Positions 32,473 through 37,500 of a DNA stretch of 37,500 bases are shown one piece after another. How positions within the stretch are numbered: the first letter of the stretch is position 1; each line of letters begins with the position of its first letter. A model generated the notes under the pieces. That model ran no database searches, was not told where the DNA came from, and was given only the letters and a program-made list of their open reading frames with translations. The position numbers and the translations under genes were made by a program. The DNA comes from Actinidia chinensis. Taxonomy: Eukaryota > Streptophyta > Magnoliopsida > Ericales > Actinidiaceae. The DNA lies in assembly GCA_009663005.1 (NCBI GenBank), contig VIGQ01000470.1:17501-55000 (forward strand), read 5' to 3'.

Positions 32473-32694
32473 CATGCCGAGACCGAAATTTTTATTTTTT
32501 GCCCGGGGCTTTCGAACTCCCATATGGCGTTCGTAGCTAGAGAAAACTGGGCCAAACCTTAAAATCTTAAGTCTTGAATTATTCTACCTATATTCGGGTC
32601 CTTTTTTGACTCTTAAATCTTTATTACTTTACTTAATTGCATACACGCCGAGATTCTTACAATTTATGAAATTTTACGGATTCGGGGCATTACA

Positions 32695-35600
32695 TGGACT
32701 TCGCAACGGATCCTTGGTCTTAATAAACTCTCTTATTTTAAGTTTCACACCTTTAAGGGTTCGGGTATGAAATCATGCATTGAAATTTTTTCCTCTATCA
32801 ATATACGTATATATCGTGTCATAGGCACCTGATTTGATTTTGGAGTGCCCCTGACTAGTAACGAGACTAGGTTCATTAATCTTGTCTTTTTTTGTAGGTG
32901 TCGTAGTGATCATGGTGGATCTAGTAGTTTATTCGTTCATGTTCTATCATCACATAAGCGGGTATGATTTACTATACCTATAAATATTACGAGTATCGTA
33001 TGTTATACTTCGACATTTCTTTGTATTTTTGTGCAGGTTTTTTTAATTTTTTTGCTATTGTTTAATTTTGTGAGGATCAACACGTTTGACTAACAGACTT
33101 GATTGGATATACTACCTACTAGTATGCCAAACTCCCCAATGTAAATCTCCATATCTCCAAATATTAAGGTATGGAGCAATGCATTAAATGTTGCTCTTGA
33201 TTAATTTTAATTAATTTACTTTGTATCTAAGTATGAGAAATATTGCCTTTATTTACATTTTTGTCTTGCTTTGGAACAACTAGATTTGACCGTTGGATTT
33301 GATTGGATGGCCTTCAAGAACGGGATGCCCTGGTCGTAAATAAATTCCTCTTATTTCAAGATTCACACCTTTAGGGGTTATGGTATGCAATCCTGCATTA
33401 AAATTTTTTGGTCTATCAATAAATGTATATATCGTGTCGTAGGTACCTAATTTGATTTTGGAGAGCCCCTAATTAGTAACGAGCCTAGAGTCGCTAATCT
33501 TGTCTTTTTTGTAGGTGTTAGAATGATCATAGTGGATCTAGTAGTTCATTCATTTATGTTATATCATCACGTAAGTGGGTACGCTTTACTAGACCTACGA
33601 ATATTACGAGTACCGTATGTTATACTTTGATGTTGCTTTGTATTTTTGAGTAAGCTTTTTTAATTTTTTTGCACTTATTTTATTTTGTGAGGAACAACAC
33701 GATTGACTAGCGGACTTGATTGGATATACTACCTTAATAAGATGCCATACTCTAAAATGTAAATCTTCACATCTCCAAATATTAAGGTATGAAATAATGC
33801 ATTAATTGTTGCTCTTGTATAATTTGAAAAAGGTTACTTTGTGTCTAGGTACGAGAAATATTGCATTTATTTACTTTTTTGTGTTGGTTAGGAACGGCTA
33901 GATAAACTACCGAATTTGATTGGATGGACTGTGCGAAAGGGATGCCTTGGTCGTAAGTAAATTTCTTTTGTTTAAAGATTCACACCTTTAAGGGTTAAGG
34001 TATGAAATCATGCATTAAATTGTTTTCCTCTCAATATATGTATATATCGTATCATAGGTACTTGACTTGATTTTCTCGTAACGAGCCTAGGGTTGCTAAT
34101 CTTGTCCTTTTTCTTAGGTGTCATAGTGATCATAGTGGATCTAGTAATTTATTCTTTCATGTTCTATCATCCCGTAAGTGGGTATGATGTACTAGCCCTA
34201 CAAACATTACGTGTACCATATGTTATGGTTAGATATTCCTTTGTATTTTTGTGCAAGTTTTTAATTTTTTTGCACTTGTTTGATTTTTTGAGGAACAACA
34301 CGATTGACTAGCAGGCGTTATTGGATATACTACCTTAATAGAATACCATACACTACAATGAAAATCTCCACATCTCCAAATATTAAGGATCGGAATAATG
34401 CATTAAATGTTGATCTTGATTAATTTTAATTAGCTTACTTTGTTTCTAAGTACGAGAAATACTGTCTTTATTTACAATTTTTGTCTTTATTTGGAACAAC
34501 TAGTTTGACCATCGAATTTTATTAGATGGACTGCCCGAACGAGATGCCTTTAAGGGTTAAGGTATGAAATCATGCATTTAATTTTTTTCCTCTCTTAATG
34601 TATGTACATATCGTGTCATAGGTACCTAACTTGATTTTAGATTGCCCCTGACTCGTAACGAGCCTAAGATAGCAAATCTTGCGCTTTTTCGTATGTGTCA
34701 CAGTGATCATGGTGCAATTAGTAGTTTATTCGTTCAGATTCTTTCATCACATAAACGGGTATGATTTACTAGTCCTATGAATATTACGAGTACCTATGAT
34801 TTACTTCAATGTTCCATAGTATTTTTGTGTATGTTTTTTTTAAATTTTTGGCACTTGTTTTATTTCGCGAGGAACAACACGATTGACTATCCCCCCCCCC
34901 CCCCCCCCCCCCCAACCCACCCCCCCCCCCCCCCCAAAAAAAACCCCCAGCGGACTTGATTGGATATACTACCTTAATAAGATGCCAAACTCTCCAATGT
35001 AAATCACCACATCTCAAAATATTAAGGTATGGAACAATTCATTAAAAGTTGCTCTTGATTAACTTTAATTAGGTTACTTTGTATCTACGTTCAAGAAATA
35101 TTCTCTTTATTTACTATTTTTGCCTTGCTTAGAAGGACTAGATTGAACATCGGATTTGATTGGATGGACTGCACGAACGGGATGCCTTGGTCCTAAGTGA
35201 ATTCCTCATGTTTTAAGATTCACACTTTTAAGAGTTAAAGTATGAAATAATACATTAAATTATTTTCCTCCCTCAATATATGTACATATCGTGTTGTAGG
35301 TACCTGACTTAATTTTGGAGTGCCCTTGACTTGTAATGAGCCTAGGATAGCTAATCTTGTCCTTTTTCGTATGTGTCACACTGATCATGGTGCATCTAGT
35401 AGTTTATTCGTTCGGGTTCTATCATCACGTAAGAGGGTATGATTTACTAGACCTACGAATATTACGAGTACCATATGTTATACTTTGACGTTCCATAGTA
35501 TTTTTGTGTTAGTGTTTTTTAATTTTTTTGCACTTGTTTTATTTTACGAGGAACAACACGATTGACTAACGGACTTGATTGGATATACTACCTTAATTGG

Positions 35601-36583
35601 ATGCCAAACTCTCCAATGTAAATCACTAAATCTCTTAATATTAAGGTATGGAACAATGCATTAAATGTTGCTCTTTATTAACTTTAATTAGGTTGCCTTG
35701 TATCTGGGTACGAGAAATTTCTTTTTCGTTACTATTTTTGTCTTGAATGACAAGATTGACCATCGAATTTGATTGGATGGACCGTGCGAACGTGGTGCCT
35801 TTGTCGTAACTAAATTCCTTTTGTTTTAAGATTTACACCTTTAAGGGTTAAAGTATGAAATCATGCATTAAATATTTTTTCTTGCCTCAATATATGTACA
35901 TATCATGTCGTAGGTATCTGACTTGATTTTGAAGTGCCCCTGACTCTTAACGACCCTTAGGATAATAAGCTTGTCCTTTTTCGATGAGTCACAGTGATCA
36001 TGGTATATCTAGTAGTTTATTCGTTCAGGTTCTATCATCACGTAAGGCGGTATGATTTTACTAGGTCCTACGAATATTACAATACCGGTATATTGATACT
36101 TCAATGTTCCATAGTATTTTGTCTTTGTAAGTTTTTTATTTTTTGCACTTGGTTTTATTCGCGAGGAACAACACGATTGGACTAACGGACTTGATTGGAT
36201 TATATACCTTAATTGGATGACCAAATACTCTCCAATGTACTCATTAAATCGCCCTTTAAATTAAGGTAGGAACCATGCATTAAATGTTGCTCTTATTTAA
36301 CTTTAATTAGGTTACTTTTATCTACGTCAAGAAAAGATTCGCTTTATTTACTAGTTTTGCTTGCTTAGAGAGGACTAGATTGAACACGGATTTGATGTGG
36401 AGGGACTGCCGGCTACGGGAAGGAGATTGCCTTGTCCTAGGAATTCCTCATGTTTTTTTAAGGATTCACACTTTAAGAGTTTTGTTTAAAGTATTGAAAA
36501 TATACATTAAAGTTTTTTCCTCCCTCGATATATGTACATATATGTCGTAGGTTGGTACTGACTTGAATTTTGGCGTGCCCCTT
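32695..36583 (+). repeat. Complex satellite array, segment 4
   Basis: It begins with the TGGACT duplication, then CTTGGTC...TTTAAGGGTT, in phase with segment 3. ATCATGGTGG anchors lie near 32915, 33530, 34128, 34708, 35390 and 35997; spacing is 580-615 bp plus one of 682 bp that includes an inserted C tract. From 32695 to about 35950 the monomers are the cleanest in the window and best for a consensus; after about 36000 single-base indels increase. One monomer (34540-34560) lacks about 40 bp between two CCTTT words. It ends at GTGCCCCT, where another element starts. Confidence 0.93.
34891..34948. repeat. C-rich tract inside a satellite monomer
   Basis: About 58 bases of C with AA, A and A8 interruptions, between CACGATTGACTA and AGCGGACTTGATTGG. 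These adjoin in every other monomer. Frames over it give Pro- or Gly-rich peptides that are not genes. A probable artefact. Confidence 0.9.
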
Positions 36584-37500
36584 TGTCACACCAGGATTTA
36601 TTTTATAATAAACTAATAATTCAAATACATAAATAAATAAATAAAAGTACAGCAGGTTCCATCTGATAACGGACCAACCAAGTCTAAAATAGTAGAGCCC
36701 CCTGTATGAATATAAAAAAAATCTCATAAAACTTCTACCATCAAAGAGCCTCAATGGTCATTATCAACAATCAAGCATTCACAACATGATTGAGAGAGTA
36801 ACTAGTATCTAAGAGATTTTAAGAAGGTTACAACCATATTGAATTAAGTAAAATTTATAATTATTATTGCCAAAAATAGAAGATGATACAGAAAAAGTTA
36901 AAGTTATAATCAACAAAATAACTTTTCTGAATATACATCCAACATAACACAAAATGGATGTCATCCAGATATACAGCCTAAATGAACTTCTTCCGTGCTC
37001 CATACCGACATCCTAAAAAAATATTTTTATAACAAAAGGATGAATATATAACTAGTAGAAAAATCTTTTACTAACATTTAAATGCATACTTGGTGGCCTA
37101 TTGCAAGTGTAGTAATACATATTCATGCATGATGCCAGCGACAATATTAACACAACTAAAGTCAAAACAACATATAAGAATTTGGGTAAGTACCCTCTGC
37201 CTCCGACCGTCGGTTGATAGACAAGTAAATTCTGCAGTTTTCCAATAGATTGGAGGGCCCCCATATACCCATTTGGCCAACGTTTGGATGTTTGCATAAC
37301 ACCAGGGCTACAGCTCGAATATATATTTTTTTCTACCCATTCTTTCATAAACAACCTTTCTATATATATATAAAAATAACTTACAAAACAATTCTCATAG
37401 TCAAATTTTTAAATCATGTAAATGGGCTTTGGCACTCACATTCAACTGCAATATCATATTCAGGTAACTACATGCTCATTACACATCTAACTAAACAATA
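36584..37500. mobile_element. Edge of another LTR-like element, running off the window
   Basis: The satellite stops mid-monomer at GTGCCCCT and new sequence begins TGTCACACCAGG, a terminus of the TGTCAC type common at plant LTR ends. The following 917 bp are AT-rich and share nothing with the other elements here. Without the far end, the second LTR and target duplication cannot be checked. The frames of 64-100 residues on the minus strand show no recognisable domain. Confidence 0.55.

Larger units (their letters stand above)
30555..32694 (-). mobile_element. Solo LTR of family G (2.14 kb)
   Basis: Bounded by TGTCACGCCC and GGGGCATTACA and flanked by TGGACT on both sides, with satellite in phase on each side and no interior. 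It is the clearest full-length example of this LTR. Landmarks: the conserved block at 31190-31305; GCGTTCGAACGC-type motifs at 31788-31905 and 32389-32535; a CT-rich tract at 32165-32260; the CACATGGGA/TCTCATGTG inverted repeat at 32317-32339; and the TTCGAACT...AGTTCGA module at 32444-32472. It presumably arose by recombination between the two LTRs of a full element. Confidence 0.93.

Overview
This window reads as repeat-rich, AT-rich plant nuclear heterochromatin, probably from a eudicot. I infer this from plant-type LTR retrotransposons: one has a primer-binding site for tRNA-Asp, the other a site for initiator tRNA-Met and a decayed Ty3/Gypsy gag-pol of chromovirus type. Both sit in a long complex satellite. 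I found no intact host gene, tRNA, rRNA or prokaryotic feature. Almost every open frame is a chance frame or a homopolymer artefact; the real coding signal is a broken retrotransposon gag-pol on the minus strand.

Layout. 1-284 is unclassified. 285-2058 is a 5'-truncated plus-strand LTR of 'family G'. 2059-3079 is unclassified AT-rich DNA with a 240-bp pyrimidine tract. From about 3080 to 36583 the substrate is a single tandem array with a monomer of about 610-620 bp. It survives in four segments (3080-7964, 13730-18121, 29660-30554, 32695-36583; about 14 kb, about 22 monomers). Three insertions split it internally and a fourth cuts it at the right: (i) a non-autonomous LARD-like element, 7965-13729, with LTRs, tRNA-Asp PBS, PPT and a perfect GTTAC duplication; (ii) a nested complex, 18122-29659, in which a family G solo LTR was split by a second family G element (19268-28554) that still has both LTRs, PBS, PPT and degenerate gag-pol; (iii) a family G solo LTR, 30555-32694, flanked by TGGACT; (iv) the edge of another LTR-like element from 36584 to the window end. 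After (i)-(iii) the satellite resumes in phase.

Points of interest. The monomer contains an internal duplicated block, and two short monomers (near 4.6-4.9 kb and 6.7-7.1 kb) look like deletions between internal related sites. Family G LTRs carry many copies of a CpG-rich palindrome (GCGTTCGAACGC and variants) and a CACATGGGA/TCCCATGTG inverted repeat beside the TATA box. A 30-bp TTCGAACT...AGTTCGAA module is shared by family G LTRs and the otherwise dissimilar LARD LTR.

Caveats. Several long C or T homopolymers, and stretches dominated by single-base indels, look like assembly or consensus errors, so fine-scale decay should be read cautiously. All homology calls come from reading the sequence by eye; no alignment or database search was run.
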